Shown here piece by piece: positions 22,401 to 34,800 of a stretch of 64,000 nucleotides of DNA (position 1 is the stretch's first letter; each line of letters starts with the position of its first letter). Below the pieces are notes generated by a model. That model had not been told where the DNA came from. It saw nothing but the letters and a program-made list of their open reading frames with translations, and made no database searches. Source of the stretch: Chrysogorgia sp. JL179-B06 (Eukaryota > Cnidaria > Anthozoa > Scleralcyonacea > Chrysogorgiidae); assembly GCA_035772405.1 (NCBI GenBank), contig JAYKKM010000199.1, positions 496,001-560,000 of the forward strand, given 5' to 3'. The position numbers were made by a program, and so were the translations under genes.

Positions 22401-25400
22401 CGCTCAATGTGTGTTCCACCAGTTTACACACCTGCATTGATCAAAGACCGGTGACACGATAAGAGATGACTCTGGTGAATAGTCTGAAGTCTGAAGTTGG
22501 CTTTCGTACTATATGGACACCAACACTGCAACCGAGACACACACACGTGTCGTCGTTTGAACGAGGCCGAATCTATTTTCAATCCTTGTGCATCTTCTTT
22601 CAAAAAATGTCGCAATAATTAAGAGTTTTGCTTGCCTAGCTCTGTCCGAAAGGTAAATACTGATCAGTTGTACTTCAAGATACGAAATAAAAAGTACCAA
22701 CACTGGTTATAAAAGTAAATGATCAACTGTTTCTAGTGCTAGTTCAAAAATCTATTCATTCCTATTAAGACTGGCAACAAATCAGGAATACATTTATCAA
22801 AACGCGAAACTCTGGAATCATTACCAGAGCATATTATAAAAAAATAAGTGGCCAGCGGCAACGAATAACCACACCGATACGAACAACGACACCAACACTA
22901 GCATCCGACATTAGCAACCACACATACACTAACAACCTCACCTACACTAACACCGACACTAACAACCACACCAACACTAGCATCCGACATTAGCAACCAC
23001 ACATACACTAACAACCTCACCTACACTAACAACCACACCGACACTAACAACGACACCGACACTAACAACGACACCGACACTAACAACCACATATACACTA
23101 GCATCCGACACCCCAACCACACCGACACTAACAACGACACCGACACTAACAACCACACCGACACCGACACTAACAACCTCACCAACACTAACAACCGACA
23201 CTAACAACCACACCTACACTAACAACCTCACCAACACTAACACTAACAACCGACACTAACAACCACACCTACACTAACAACCACACCTACACTAACAACC
23301 ACACCTACACTAACAACCGACACTAACAACCACACCTACACTAACAACCTCACCAACACTAACAACCACACTACACACCGACACTGACAACCATAATAAT
23401 CTTCTATCCATCTCTATCACGTCGTACCTCTTAACACCTACATAATAATCAAAATTACCTCTGGCAGTCAACCGATCCACGTCAGGCTTAACCAGAACCA
23501 ATCCGCTCATAATCTGGTACGGGAGATTATCATTAATTATTACAGGTTGTTCCAGGTAGCTATTGCTGGGAAGTAATCCGAAATCATGATGGTCAAAACG
23601 GAAGTTCACAAGTTTCATACCGACCCAGTCGAGGAGCTTTCTCGGGAGGTCGAAAGAGCAGCGTCTGAGAAAAAATTGATCAGTGGGAATTCCGTATGCC
23701 TGAAGTCTTGAAGTGATCCACGTGCCACGTCTTGTACTCAAATACACCTGACCACCATGTTGGCTTACTTCGCATGCTATATGAGCACCGGAATCACCAA
23801 TTCCTAATTAGAACAAACATGTATTGAAGGTGGTCATTCATTCATTCATTCATTCATTCATTCATTCATTCATTCATTCATTCATTCATTCATTCATTCA
23901 TAACATTTATTTCAACACGATAAAGTTGTATACAATAATATACCGCAGCAAACTGCTGATGTGGTCGTGTATCCTAGCTAATTAATTCAATAATTTAAAC
24001 CTAACCTATTTCCAAACATTAAACGAGTACAAAATAAAAATTAATGATTGTAATCATCCTTAATATCTACCATCTTTAATATCTACTTAAAATATACGTA
24101 GTTTGGATCCTTGTTATTCATATAAGACACAAAGTCAACGGCTGCTAAATTGCATGTCTTGAGGTGTTTCTTAAATATAATCTGATTTCTTTCAGCCTTA
24201 ACACTTTCTGGTATACTGTTCCATAAGATAGCTATTCTGTTGGTTACTGACTTTAATTGAAGATCAGTTTTCTGACGTAATAATCTTCAATTTGTAGCCA
24301 TCGCGTAGCCGTTTGTTGTTGTTCTTATTTATGATAGTGTCTGAAAGGCGACATGACACCATTCCATAGTAACACCAGTGACCTAAAGTTTGTAAACTAG
24401 TTTTATATTTTTCTGCAAGTGTTTTCCAATTTGTCTTCTTAACGACTTCGTCCGTGTCCCACTTTAGTCCATACACTATCCTGGCTGCCCTCACATGCAT
24501 TTTCTCCAGAGTTTTGAATTGTGTGGTGTTGCAGTTTCCCCATAGCTCAATACCGTACGTTACTGACGGGAAGACGACTTTCCAATAAAAGTCCTTAAGC
24601 ATGTCTTGTGGCAGAAACCGCATCGACTTTAGGAGATTTAGCTTTCTGGCATAATTTAATATTAGCTCATCTACGTGATCTTTCCATTTCATGTTGTCAT
24701 CTAAAGTCATTCCAAGTATCTTTGCATTGTTTACCCATTTAATTGGGCCCAGCTGTGATATTTCAGTCTAAGAAATCTATAATTTAGTCTTGAGAAAGAC
24801 TATTGTTGGTCATCTTCAGAGTCAAGTAGTAAAGCGTGTTTGTCAGGGTTTGCCTATATATACGTCTGGTTCATTACGTCATCGTTTGTTTGTGTCATAA
24901 TTAGTGTGCAGATTCACTTTTACGTGAAGTGCTACAACACCCATTTGTTTAACTTTACCATGGATTCCATGATGGCGTGCCAAAGGTCGAAGGACCCATG
25001 CGAAAAAACAGACTTGACGAAACAGTTTTGTCACCCACAGCTATACATAATAAATATTTCATATCGTGTACCTAAAACTTACCAATGACAAGAACATTCT
25101 TGCCATGTAAATCTTTAGCATCTTTATAATTACAACTGTGAATGATATCACCCCGAAAATCATCGATACCATCAAACTTTGGCATTCTGGGTTTCCAATG
25201 ATGACCTGAAGAAATTAACACAGCATCAAATGATTCGGTTTCCGTCACGAAAACAACCTCAGCTGAAGTGGTGTCACCGGTATCTGCCGCTGTAGACGCT
25301 TGGTCATCATCTCTGTGTGTGAGACGCTTTTGGTAGGTAACCATCCACCGCTGGTTGCTCGCCGTGTTTGGTCCACCAATCTCGGTTATCTTCAGAATTT

Positions 25401-28400
25401 TGGTGTTGAAACGAATGTAGGGGCGAAGGTTGAAGTTGTCAGCGTAGAGGTTCAGGTACGTGTTGACGGAGGTGCGTGGAAGGTAAAGAGGATAATCTTT
25501 GGGTATTGGATAGTCGCTACTCGAAGGAAGAGAAACAAAGAAATGGTTTAAAAATAGGCGCGCAATCCGTGCATGTGTCTACCGCTGTTAGGTTGCTATA
25601 GATGTAGCAGTGTGTTTATTGTTGTGTTGATGATTGGTGAAAAAGTTGGGCTAGCTGTCGAATCGACATATATAGGAATTAAAAAGTTATTTTGGTTATC
25701 TCAGACTAACATTATGTCAAAAATCTGTATCCATATATGAGCACGAAAGTGACTCAAGTGTGCATGTTCCGCTATTAAAAACACGCAGCCTTCGATACTC
25801 GGTGGTTTAGCTTCTCCAAGTTCTTCCATGACAGAAAATTCACGGTAAGAACAACACATCATGATCGTGTCTTTACTTCGTTTACGTTTGTAATATTTCT
25901 GAATTGAACGAGTTATCTGGCGGTCGTGCGGTCATATTTCAAATCGTGTTCCACTCGCGATAACAATCTAAACCACATTAAGCGACAGCTGCGACAATTT
26001 TGCCGTTTACGTTTGTAATATTTCTGAATTGAACGACTTATCTGGTCAGTGGTAGAGCGATCGTATTTCAAATCAAACAAACGAACTTCTAATATACCCA
26101 CTGCTCCTGTGTATGTTCCTAGGCAGCATTTCACTTCTGATAAGAACTCCTAGTAATATTGTATATATAGTGACATAGATTTGTATTTTGTATTTTAGTA
26201 TTGTCATGTGCATTGATACATTTATATATAGTTAGGTTTATGCTGTACTTATACTTTTAACTATAATAGCACGGCCTAGCTTTGAAAACAGTTTTACTGA
26301 ATAGGCTACCGTGTATGAAGAAATGTAATTAAAGATTAAAGATTAATGATCGAAATCCTATCCGACGTCAACAAAACATGCAGACTCCGATCCGACAACA
26401 TGTCCTCACCCTTATTATCGTAATCCGATCCGATCCGACGTCAACAAAACATGTCGATCCGACAACACGTCCTTACGGCTCACCCTTATTTGGTTAGGAT
26501 TGGTGTTGTGGATAGCTTCTATTTTAACCATTATCATCAAAATAACACGAAGGGGAATTGATGATTATCAATCAACAAAATAACAGTGAGAACAACCTGG
26601 ATCCGATCAGCAAAAAATCCGAACTGAAATTATACCCTTTCCATTTTCCAATCAAGTCGAATGTTTCCTAATTCCTATTCTAGGTTTTAAGATCAAACAT
26701 AAACTTCGGAGAACGATCTTTCTGCTGACGCACTGCTTGCACGTATAGGTAATGTTTCAAATTCGTGAATCGTAATCCGATCCGACTGCTGAACAACTTT
26801 TCTAACCCGATACGATCCGAAATTTCTATTTATCGCTATGAATCCGAACGAATCGGATTTACATATCTCTAATTGTGAATCAATGACAGAAATCTAGAGG
26901 ACAGCAAGAACCCGAGTTAGGACTCGAGTTAGGATTCGAGTTAGGATTCAAGTTAGGATTTCTTTCATATCTTTCTGTGTAAAGACGTATTTTTTATGTC
27001 TGTCGACATACGATTTTTCTCAGCGGCGTAAACTATACTCGGTATCACACTAAACTTTACTAAATGAATTTTAATACGAATATGCGGTGTCTAAACTTAT
27101 CGTCATTAAAAACCGGTGAACTTTACGGCAGTATCTTTGCCATAAATATTTCTAGGGATAAATGTATATATGTGTCATATAAGGTCAAAGACTGGTATCG
27201 AAAATCATATACTCATTGGGAGTTTATTTTTCTATCAGTATCCACTTTTCACGGGTGACATTACAAAACACAAAGGAGTGAATATGCAAAATGATACTTG
27301 ATAAACGCGTTATATCTTTGCTATATCTGTAAAAGCGGTAAAATGATACGTTTCCGTTAATAGGGTTTCGACGTTGCTTGAAAGGTCGGCTATGACACCT
27401 CACTCTGACAATTTGTCAAATCACTCAAGCCGCCATCCCCGTTAGTTCATACGACAGACACTTCATTATACTTTCAGATACTAATATCTGTCTTAATAAC
27501 TGTCCTAATACCTGTCTTGCTCACAAATTTCACATTACCTTAAAGGTTGCCTACTCTTGTAATTGAAATTGAAACGCGCGTTGAATTTAATTTTAACTCG
27601 AATCCTAACTCGAATCTGAAATGCTAGGCAGTAGGGGGTTTATAGGAATTATAAGATGAAACTCAGGGAGACGTTTATAGAACCTCAGTCAACAAATTGC
27701 TGGTCAGTGTGATAAGCACAATGGCTCCGAAAAACAAAACAAGAAAAACCAATGGTACAAAACCTCATGAAAGTCTCCAAAAATGCGGCGGGTACGAAAC
27801 GCACAGTCTGAGTCTGCGATAGCAGAGTATGAATCATTATTCACACGGAATGGTAAACTAATTTGTAATAGCTTCAAGGATCTTGTACGAGCTTCTTCCA
27901 ACTACAGAATACCTATCCATCTTGTTGCATGCAATGTAAATGTGTAATTTATTTAATAAGTAAAAGTGTTGATAAAAAGTGCTGCGTAGACAGTGTTTTG
28001 GATATATAGCAAAGTGAAAAGGTGGTAAACTGCCAAGATTTTTAGTGACGAAATATACTGACGTTTCGAGCGGAGCCCTTCATCAAAGTAAGACAAGATC
28101 AAATAAAATAAATAGGGCTTATATATATATGCCAAAAGTTAAGGGTGTCACAAGTAGAAAGTAGCCAATCAAATGTACGGGCGGCGAGAGGCAAAATGAG
28201 CAGTATATTCAATCATTTCGTATGATGTATATCGTCATACGATCGAACATGCCTGTATGATGAAATGCATCATAGAGCTGCTAACCCTAACCCCAGACAA
28301 AATTTTCCCCACCGTAATCCGCAGCGCACCATCCCCAACGAGCGAAGAAGATCAAGAACCACTACCACTAGCAACCAAAGGACGCTGGCTACTTTGAGGG

Positions 28401-29556
28401 CGAGATTAATAGACTAGTGAGAGATACTAAGCATGTGGGATAGTAGTTGACTGTTATACGCATGAACGACTCTCACGATCAACACCTGTATGATGATATA
28501 TATCATACGGACTCTCCTCCGGGGTAATAATATAGGTGGGCTATTATTGGGTTCACAGGGTGTTTTGGGGACGCGTGGAGAGAATCGGGACGCGGACTCC
28601 CCGCGCGCCCTCCCAGCCCGTGCTGCCCAAACTATTTGCCCGAACTCTAAAAAGAGCGCAAGAAGCCTGCATCATACGGACGTGTCTGCTCGTATGATGA
28701 ATATCATCGAGAAACTATGTTGGCATGAGCGCTAGCGAAACGAAATGGCGTCCTTTCGTGTTGCTACAAACCGAAATTTTATATATCGCATAATATGTCC
28801 ATTTGCAGCATAGTGTACTAACCCTGGATGATCGGAGTCAGAGGACGATCGTATTTAACGCAATCAGACCACAGCGTAGGTTTCCGAACGCCACTAATGA
28901 CGGCTGCGAGGGAGACTAACCACAGCGCGACTGTTGTTTTATATGCGAAAAGAAAACTACCGTGTGAAATTGGAGCCTATTTCCTTTCGCAAATTCCAAG
29001 CTCTAGGCTCCATCTCGCAAAATCTGTTGCGTCTCTTTCTGCATAGAATTGTTTTCTTCTATCGGTCCTAAATTCGCTAACAGTTACTAATTTAATTGTT
29101 TATTAATTTATGCATTTAATTCGATTCGACATTTGGCGTCATCTAAAACGAACTCGCACTTCAGACGTTGTTCGGTCTAGTGACCATAAACATGATGACG
29201 CGGAATTGAACTAGCTCCCTAGACCACAGTGCCTAGACTACTCATTATAAATGTCGTATAACCATCTAAATTAAATGCGACAATTGCGCGTCGTATGAAA
29301 CAGCCCTTATATAGTTAACTAGTTAGAAAGTGAGAGAATCTCTTTTTTTCATTTACCTAAAGCACGACATCTCTTTGCTGGTGACCATAACACAAGAATT
29401 GTACACGCACACATGGTCTGCTTCCGTCGTCGAGTACCGCCACAATCCACCGAGATCCGCTCCTTTCTCAAAGCAAACAGGCTCGAGACCTTCATCAAGG
29501 CAGCATTTAACTGACGTAAGCCCACAAACACCCGCACCGACTACAGCTACCCTCAT
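19483..29556 (-). CDS. flavin-containing monooxygenase, 5 coding exons, 549 aa
   Basis: Exons on the minus strand: 29357-29556, 25083-25519, 23459-23803, 21712-22067, 19483-19794. All junctions are GT..AG and the phases agree, giving 549 residues, within the usual 530-560 of animal FMOs. The enzyme uses FAD and NADPH to oxygenate soft nucleophiles (N, S) at the ER membrane. Visible motifs: FAD-binding GAGVCG (residues 7-12) straight after the start, the family signature [11 protein letters not shown] in exon 2, NADPH-binding GIGDSG (213-218, spanning the exon 2/3 junction), LATGY (345-349), and a hydrophobic C-terminal anchor ([20 protein letters not shown]) as in vertebrate FMOs. The start is the first ATG directly before the Rossmann strand. 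Introns hold satellites and retroelements, and intron 1 is 3.8 kb. It lies head-to-head with DLST. Which FMO paralogue it matches cannot be said. Confidence 0.93.
20080..21160. repeat. 24-bp minisatellite in FMO intron 4
   Basis: About 44 units of 24 bp ('cagcattgtttcaacaatgt' plus 'tgtt'). Variant units appear in the same order at about 20231-20540 and 20666-20920 (a 'ttcgcattg' unit, a 'ttcatgcagcg' unit, tagtgttg units, then a 'caataatgttattc' unit), so a block of roughly 400 bp has duplicated. Each unit contains 'caacaatgttg'/'cattgtttca', so single strands can fold. The unit length is a multiple of three, which creates long spurious frames on both strands. Confidence 0.9.
21187..21687. 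mobile_element. inverted-repeat element next to FMO exon 4
   Basis: Ends 'gctgttattaattccacc' with 'agggaggggggcggaagg' are mirrored near 21640-21685. About 500 bp, no coding frame; it ends about 25 bp from the exon 4 donor. Confidence 0.6.
22070..22860. other. FMO intron 3, unique part
   Basis: No gene seen. A 'ggctctctgcgggttggggg' motif at about 22130-22149 recurs at 46734-46753, suggesting Mutator-type terminal debris. Inverted 'agtcatctctatc'-like blocks at about 22170 and 22458 hint at a small foldback element. Confidence 0.4.
22865..23395. repeat. 18-bp minisatellite in FMO intron 3
   Basis: Units related to 'acactaacaaccacacc' repeat with variants, including two copies of a 'ctagcatccgacattagcaa' unit (22897 and 22977). 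The array begins about 65 bp inside the intron from the exon 3 donor. Confidence 0.85.
23826..24770 (-). mobile_element. 5'-truncated LINE with (gaat)n tail in FMO intron 2
   Basis: Minus-strand translation from about 24770 gives the C-terminal part of a reverse transcriptase ([20 protein letters not shown], then [14 protein letters not shown] and [17 protein letters not shown]), with one stop near 24264 and the tail continuing in another frame ([17 protein letters not shown]). It ends in 'aataaatgtt' and a (gaat)n microsatellite at 23826-23900. Catalytic motifs are missing because of the truncation. It lies in the same orientation as the host gene. Confidence 0.8.
24780..24890. mobile_element. 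Penelope-like terminal fragment
   Basis: Contains 'gtcttgagaaagactattgt', 'tcttcagagtcaag' and 'cctatatatacgtctggttc', matching 57560-57690 but lacking the 'gacgtttcgacggcc' segment there. Truncated copy. Confidence 0.55.
25520..29356. other. FMO intron 1, repeat-rich
   Basis: Contains two copies of 'acgtttgtaatatttctgaa' (25885, 26007) shared with the 1-620 repeat; 'atccgatccgac' runs (26380-26850); inverted 'gactcgagttaggattcgag' blocks at about 26920 that are mirrored near 27595-27615; a Penelope remnant (28000-28135); and a 'catgcctgtatgatgaaat' block (28247) that recurs at 29795. A G/C-rich segment lies at 28550-28640. No additional gene recognised. Confidence 0.55.
28000..28135 (-). 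mobile_element. Penelope-like terminus with hammerhead-like motif
   Basis: The minus strand reads TTGATGA, a GGGC-TCC-GCTC hairpin, then GAAAC-GTCA-GTA, which is the arrangement of a hammerhead core (CUGAUGA, stem II, GAAA, short stem III) with one core change (CTG to TTG). A related copy lies at 49424-49503. Confidence 0.5.
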
Positions 29557-30536
29557 ATTTAAAGACTTTGGTCAGACGTTGTCGAAGCTCTGGTAAAACA
29601 TATCTGAAATAGACATGTTTTGTGATTGGCTACATGGAACAAAAGCAGTTAAGATTAAGGGCTATTAATCGGATGAAGGATTTCATTATCGGTGGAGTCT
29701 GCACGCAGGCTACACTAGAAACGGTAGTCGTTCTGTGACAATCAATCGTCTTCTGGACGAAATGAGAGATTGTACTGCTATCATACGATGGGACATGCCT
29801 GTATGATGAAATACATCATAGAACTGCTAACCCCAAAACAACTTAGATCCTAACCCCCCGCCTAATGGGTTTCTAATTGCGTATTCTAATCTTGCATGTC
29901 ATGGGTTACCTGTGCTTTACAGCTAAAAGAAATCAAGATAAAAACTTTACCCTTTTTAAATAAATTCCCGGAATAAATATGGCATTAGTGTGAAAGCGTA
30001 TCCGTATCTTGATTTGAAATCCTTAGCCTTCGACTTATATACGTATATACGATCATTTTAACACAATGACGAATGCTATTTTATTTTGGTTCTCGTAACT
30101 TTTCAACTTTGATTTTTGTTGCTCATACGTCTTATCATAAGCATAACTAGGACTGGAGTCTTTCTTGCCTCGAGACTGACACAGGAGCAGTGGGTACGAG
30201 GTTGGAGCAGTGTTCAGGATCAGGCCAAGCGACACTTTTTCCAAATCGAACATCACGTTTGTAATATTTGCTGAATTGAACGACTTATCTGGCGGTCATA
30301 TTTCAAGTCGTGCAAACGAACGAGAATACCCTTCTAATATTAAAACAACATATATACGGACAGTTGGCACAGTTGTAAAAAACATTGAGGTTATAGTGTC
30401 TCCTTGAATTAAGACGCTGTCGTTAGTGTTCCACTCGATAACAATCTAAACCATGTATCAAGGCGATCATATGGCCTATTATAGCCTTCTAATATTAAAA
30501 TAACATATGGTAATCATATGGCGCGTTTATAATGTC

Positions 30537-31060
30537 AAAATTCAATATTGACCATTTGAACGCCATACATCTAATTCGAACAACATTTGATGTGGTTATG
30601 TATTAACCGAGGTTAAACCAAAGGAGATATAATATATGCTTGCCCTCAAGGCAGAATGTGGAGTATGTAGCCTGATGTCACGCAGCGCAAGGGGGACCGG
30701 AAAGCGCAAGCCCACGCTAACAAGCAAACTCTAGGCCGACGCGCGAGATAAACGCTCGGCACGAAGGCATTCAAGCGAAATTCTCACCACCATCCCACCC
30801 TTAAAAAAATAAAATAAATAAATATCAATTCTATCAGTTCTCCTGTTATCACAAACTGATGTTTGAAGGGTACAGGTAAGCCCGACTGGTGATCGGATCA
30901 GGACGAACAGGCTCAGTCAACCTGATCCTACTCCAAGCAACTAGGACCACAGCACGCATCAGCCAGCACCAACCACTCTGTCAGGCTGTCACCCAACCAT
31001 CCAAACAAACGGGCAAGTATAAATGTGGCGCTGGTGATCACACACATAATCGAAAGACGG
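30537..31060. repeat. dispersed repeat, copy B
   Basis: Same-strand relative of 1-620 (for example 'gaacgccatacatctaattc' and 'aaccgaggttaaaccaaagg' in both). It differs by small deletions and by a 'aaaataaataaata' stretch in place of the A-run. Confidence 0.75.
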
Positions 31061-31562
31061 AGATCACCGGGATGTCACCGTTGTCACTCACATTGAGCCT
31101 ACTACATGCAGTGTCTCCTTGAATTAAGACGCTGTAATATATTTATTAGCTTTATTTGGCAGTTTTAGTGTTAACTATTCCTAGTCATAATTCGTTACAG
31201 CATCATTTTATGTTTATAAACCAATCTTCGTTCACCATTTGCTGGTCCACATGCGTCGAACGCACTTACATAATTTTTTATTACTCCTAGTAAAAAGATT
31301 TGCTTGAGGGAGGTTCTTAAATAAAAATCTTGGCTGTTCACCACCTTTTCGCAAAATTCACAAAATCCAAAATATTCACAAAATTTATGAGTTCGAGTTC
31401 CGTCCGAGTTCCATCCGAGTTCGGTCCGAGTTCGAGCCGAGTTCGAGTTTTCGGAAATCCTCTAACCCTAATTAGATAAGAAATGAAGAAAAAACTAGGA
31501 AAATGTTTGTCCAAGGTGGAAAAATGGACAAAACTTTGTTAGAAAACCTCCTCAATCATGTA

Positions 31563-31660
31563 ATAAGTTAGATAAATCCCTCGCACGTCGAGATGTATGC
31601 GATATAAAGCTGCCCTGGACGCATACATCCCTCGTTCGAGGGATTTATCTCTTACATAAT
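31563..31660. repeat. hairpin-forming inverted repeat
   Basis: 'gataaatccctcgcacg' and 'gatgtatgcg' are mirrored by 'cgcatacatc' and 'cgagggatttatc', leaving a short loop. Confidence 0.6.
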
Positions 31661-31846
31661 TAGAGTTAGGGTTATTTACGGTTAGTATTAGGGTTAGTGT
31701 TAATGTTAATATTAGGGAATTAGATTTATGCTAATATATTTGGAGCCTCATATATGCCCAAAAAAGCTTTCACGTCGCGCGTTCAGTGAAAGACTGGTGC
31801 GAGATTGAAAAATTAGCTAGTATATTATTCTGTGTTTAGTCTTAAA

Positions 31847-34800
31847 ATGATGTCTCAAAAAGCATCTAAAATCTTACAAAGGACGAGTCTGAGGAGTACT
31901 CTATCTATCTTTCATGTGAGTGCCTTTCTTCCCATAGTTACGGTGGGAATTTGAAGAATTATTGCCTAATCATGTTCATGTCTTGCAGTGTCGGAGTTAT
32001 TGCTTGGCCAAAGGAGTTTATCGCCCTGTTGGAAGTATGTTTGTTTCCACAGAATCTTAACCAGTGAATTATTTACTCAATATTACGTTCTTTGGTAACT
32101 TTGGCATACTTGAGCTGTGTCTTCTTCTTGCAGGATGCCGTCTCTTAAAAACAGAAGGCAAATTTAGCCATACAAATTTCTTTCGGTAAGTTGTAATTAT
32201 GTAAACATATGTGATATGGCTTGACACCGATATTTTATAACTTTTCCCTTTTTTCTGGTGATCTGTATTTTTGTTTAATATCAACTAATAAATGTATATA
32301 TATCAGTAATACTTGGATGTATTAATATACTGTAGTGAATGTGCGAGAGTCAGTACATACAGTATATCAATAGTACATAATATGCATATTGATATATTAT
32401 ATCAATTTAATCAGTACATCATTGTAACCTTTGCTCTCTACATGAGTCTCTGTAGCTCAATGGTTAGAACATCTCACCGGCAATCAGAAGGTTATAGGTT
32501 CGATTCCTGTCCGGGACTCAGAATAATTTTTCTGAGGATATTGAGCTTGACGATCATCGATGTATCATCTGTCTACTCCAATCTCTCCCACATTCACTAC
32601 TATATATATTACTAGTATATATATTAATACATTTAAGTAAAAGTATTTAAAAAAATTAAAATAACTAGTAAATGGATTCTTTGTGTCAAGGGAGTTTGGG
32701 AGAATTCAAAAGTACTTATGTAAACCCTTTGCCTACTTATAAACTTTCAAATTCTCCCAAACTCCCTCTCATTTTGCATCAGGTTATATGTAAGCACTAG
32801 CCTGTGTATAGCCTGAATATACACCTGTAATTTGGCTGACGTTTCATATAAGTTTCCCAAATTCAAAACATAGTCCTAAGGCCAAGTAAAATTTTTTTTA
32901 AAAATTATTAAAAAAAATTCCAGTTGAAAAAAATTAGGGTAGGTAGGTTGGGATTTTATTTTTTTTGAGAAAAGTTTTTGGTCAATTGCCACACAGGCCG
33001 TCATCTTGTTCCATTATATTGTTGTGCAAGAATGACGGCCTGGGAACTAATTTAGCAAAATGGTGATTGTTACAAAGCCAGCGACGGTGGCAGGTCATGT
33101 AGTGATCTTATTTTACGATGTTACCATGTAGAAACTATAAAACCTATCTTTTTATGGCTAATAGTCCTTTGGCGCAAAAATATGGTGCAAAAATGTCACA
33201 AAATTTACAGGGTCGGCCGAGCTGAGCTAGGGTCGATCGGGTAACCGGAACCACACAATTTTTTTTATTTGGCCTAACCCTAACCCTAACTCTTATGATA
33301 ATGCTTTATTTTAGAAATAAGGCCAGACCAATTTAATTTTATGTTTCTAGGATTCGGCCGGGTCACTTTCGTAAATTGTCGTAAATAAAAATAAATTTAT
33401 TCAAATTTATTCATTTCCTGAGCGCTTGCTTGTAGAATGGAGAATGGCGGCAGAGTCGTATGCATGGATCTCTCTTGTAGTAAAAGAAGGCCAAAGGGCC
33501 TGTTGGCATTTATTTTATTGCTAGTATATTCGCGTGTTTGTGCGTGCGTTAATAGTTTGGAAGTTCTAGGTGTCCCATTTGTGTAAACAGACTAGGGCGA
33601 TCTATATTGCTGTGGTTGCGGATTTATTGTTCACTCAGATGTGTTTAAAATTTATTTTTTTTTACTGACCTGCCGGGTCACTGAGCTACAATGGAAAAAT
33701 CTGAGAAACATAAAATTAAATTGGTCAGTGGCCTAACAGTTGATTTTAATTTCAAATTTTACTACCGATAGTCTATTTGACATCATTTTTGGGATTTATA
33801 TGAAACTTCACCCTGTAATTCAGTCTGTAAAAATATGCAAGATACCGGTAGCTTGTCGACCCGCCGCTAAGCTACTCATATCTTAGCGGTAGATTTTGAG
33901 TGGTTTAATACTTGTGATTCATAATTGTTTATTTGATTAGATTATTTGATCTCACAAGAATTCCCAGAGAACCCTTTGTAACTGGAATAAGACAGGGGTT
34001 GTGATTTGGACATTCAAAATTAGTTCTTGGATCTGAGAAGCTCAGCAGGGGGGTCGACAAGTTATCGTGCAAGTTTTCATACACAGGCTATGTAAACACG
34101 GGCGGCCTTTTTCTATTTATTAAATTGAAACAACTCCCCCATTTTAGCCAATCAGAGTGTGCATTTTCCAACTTAGGTTATTTTATAAATTATTTTTTTA
34201 TTTGAATCTTAAGACTCCATGGACCATTGATAAGGCAGAAATATGTGGAACCGAAATATTTCCATTGTTCATCAGTGTTAGGTAAGTTTGTTAATCAATA
34301 AGTAAATCACATATATATATAATTAGTCTCTTTTGATAAAGTCTTACTCTTTTCACTAAACTAGTCCACACTTATTCTATGAAAATATCTTGCAGGTGAC
34401 ATCATAACTGTATCAACTCCCTCATTCCCTGACTCTGTTACAGAGGGTGACATTCACTGGGAGAAAGGTACATAGCATTTATTCGTACATTCTCACGCTG
34501 GGTTGCCGTGTAAGTCTGCCCTAAGTCTGCCGCCGCAAGTGCAGCAGCTAGTGCCTTTATTAACATATTATTTCTAATAAAATATCAAATACATCAATGC
34601 TACTGTAATACATAACATATCACCCATTGTCCCTAGCTGCAGATGGGAGGGTGGGCTATCAACTATTCAGTTGAAATTAGCATGTCCTTGTAATAGACCA
34701 TTTATTAACCTTGCTTGTTCACTTTGTATATAATGAAATATCGCACATACATTCTTTGCACAGACATCGACTTGCTCCACTCGTCTCGGTATGTTCTCTA

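Larger units (their letters stand above)
29557..31846. other. shared upstream region of FMO (minus) and DLST (plus)
   Basis: 2.29 kb between two divergent start codons. It contains 'catgcctgtatgatgaaata' (29795), copy B of the dispersed repeat (30537-31060), 'gtccgagttc' repeats (31390-31450), and a 98-bp hairpin (31563-31660). I cannot point to a specific promoter element. Confidence 0.5.

Noticed and set aside
32443..32518. Functional tRNA gene
   Set aside because: A and B boxes and acceptor ends are present, but the anticodon arm pairs poorly and the body recurs with the same tail at 63286, which fits a SINE.
33274..33296. 'ccctaaccctaac' telomere-like motif
   Set aside because: Only two to three units, interstitial; similar short runs occur at 14741-14760.
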